DNA from: Ottowia sp.
GTDB taxonomy: Bacteria; Pseudomonadota; Gammaproteobacteria; Burkholderiales; Burkholderiaceae_C
Assembly: GCA_023228705.1 (NCBI GenBank)
Contig: JALOAS010000051.1
Location: 1-22,843, forward strand
Direction: 5' to 3'
DNA: 22,843 nucleotides
The translations under genes were made by a program, and so were the position numbers. Position 1 is the stretch's first letter; each line of letters opens with the position of its first letter. Positions 22,774-22,843 of the stretch are shown one piece after another. A model generated the notes under the pieces. It saw nothing but the letters and a program-made list of their open reading frames with translations. It was not told the origin of the DNA and made no database searches.

Positions 22774-22843
22774 GCTCAACGCTCAACGCTCAACGCTCAA
22801 CGCTCAACGCTCAACGCTCAACGCTCAACGCTCAACGCTCAAC
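22767..22843. repeat. Tandem array of the heptamer GCTCAAC (at least 10 perfect units, runs off the window)
   Basis: One variant unit, GCCCAAC (22767-22773), is followed by ten exact GCTCAAC units (22774-22843) up to the last base of the window, so the true length is unknown. This is the inverted form of the GTTGAGC units in copies A-D and the longest run seen here. Confidence 0.95.

Noticed and set aside
22291..22843. CRISPR array
   Set aside because: The units are 7 bp without spacers and in both orientations; there are no 25-40 bp repeats with unique spacers and no cas genes.
1..22843. tRNA or rRNA genes
   Set aside because: No tRNA-like GTTCRANYC loop within a cloverleaf context and no conserved rRNA stretch were noticed; a covariance-model scan was not possible.

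Overview
The window looks like chromosomal DNA of a GC-rich betaproteobacterium, probably order Burkholderiales and perhaps close to Comamonadaceae. This rests on remembered protein families and typical neighbourhoods (an orphan GspE-type ATPase beside a spermidine synthase-like gene, a ferredoxin-type CDP-glucoseen reductase homologue, DUF3422), not on a database search.

Bases 1-3600 are a mobile and accessory region. The left edge is the 3' end of a group II intron (domains V and VI, 41-111) lying inside an IS5-family transposase gene. The catalytic 3' exon and the right end of the insertion sequence follow, to about 733. The insertion sequence abuts an AT-richer integron gene cassette on the minus strand (about 734-1771). 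This carries an 81-aa protein of unknown function and a 243-aa CFI-box protein. Next come an attI region with divergent promoter candidates and a complete integron integrase gene, intI (1905-2912, plus strand). The cassette ends are exact 7-bp inverted repeats, and the insertion sequence appears to have landed in the cassette recombination site (attC). A vapBC toxin-antitoxin pair follows; its toxin gene has an in-frame amber stop at codon 12.

From 3676 to 22243 the genes are ordinary and densely packed. They are rarA; a SYLF/Ysc84 lipoprotein; a translationally coupled CDF metal efflux and MFS pair; a CDP-6-deoxyglucoseen-reductase-like flavoprotein divergent from an SDR/epimerase-like gene; scoAB (CoA transfer to acetoacetate); yaaA (peroxide stress); a prolyl-4-hydroxylase-like 2OG-Fe(II) oxygenase; an alpha/beta hydrolase overlapping queF (queuosine synthesis); glmM (cell-wall precursor); a spermidine synthase-like protein overlapping a GspE/PilB-type ATPase; a DUF3422 membrane protein; and an atypical SDR.

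The most unusual feature is a family of mosaic intergenic repeats in four gaps: 8015-8413, 12041-12170, 19813-19930 and about 22282-22843. Each copy is a loose inverted repeat built mainly from 7-bp units (GTTGAGC / GCTCAAC and variants inside, GGATGAC / GTCATCC outside), with optional small perfect hairpins inserted. Within a copy the heptads tend to share one sequence variant while the flanks stay conserved. The last copy ends in at least ten perfect GCTCAAC units and runs off the window. I do not recognise this family.
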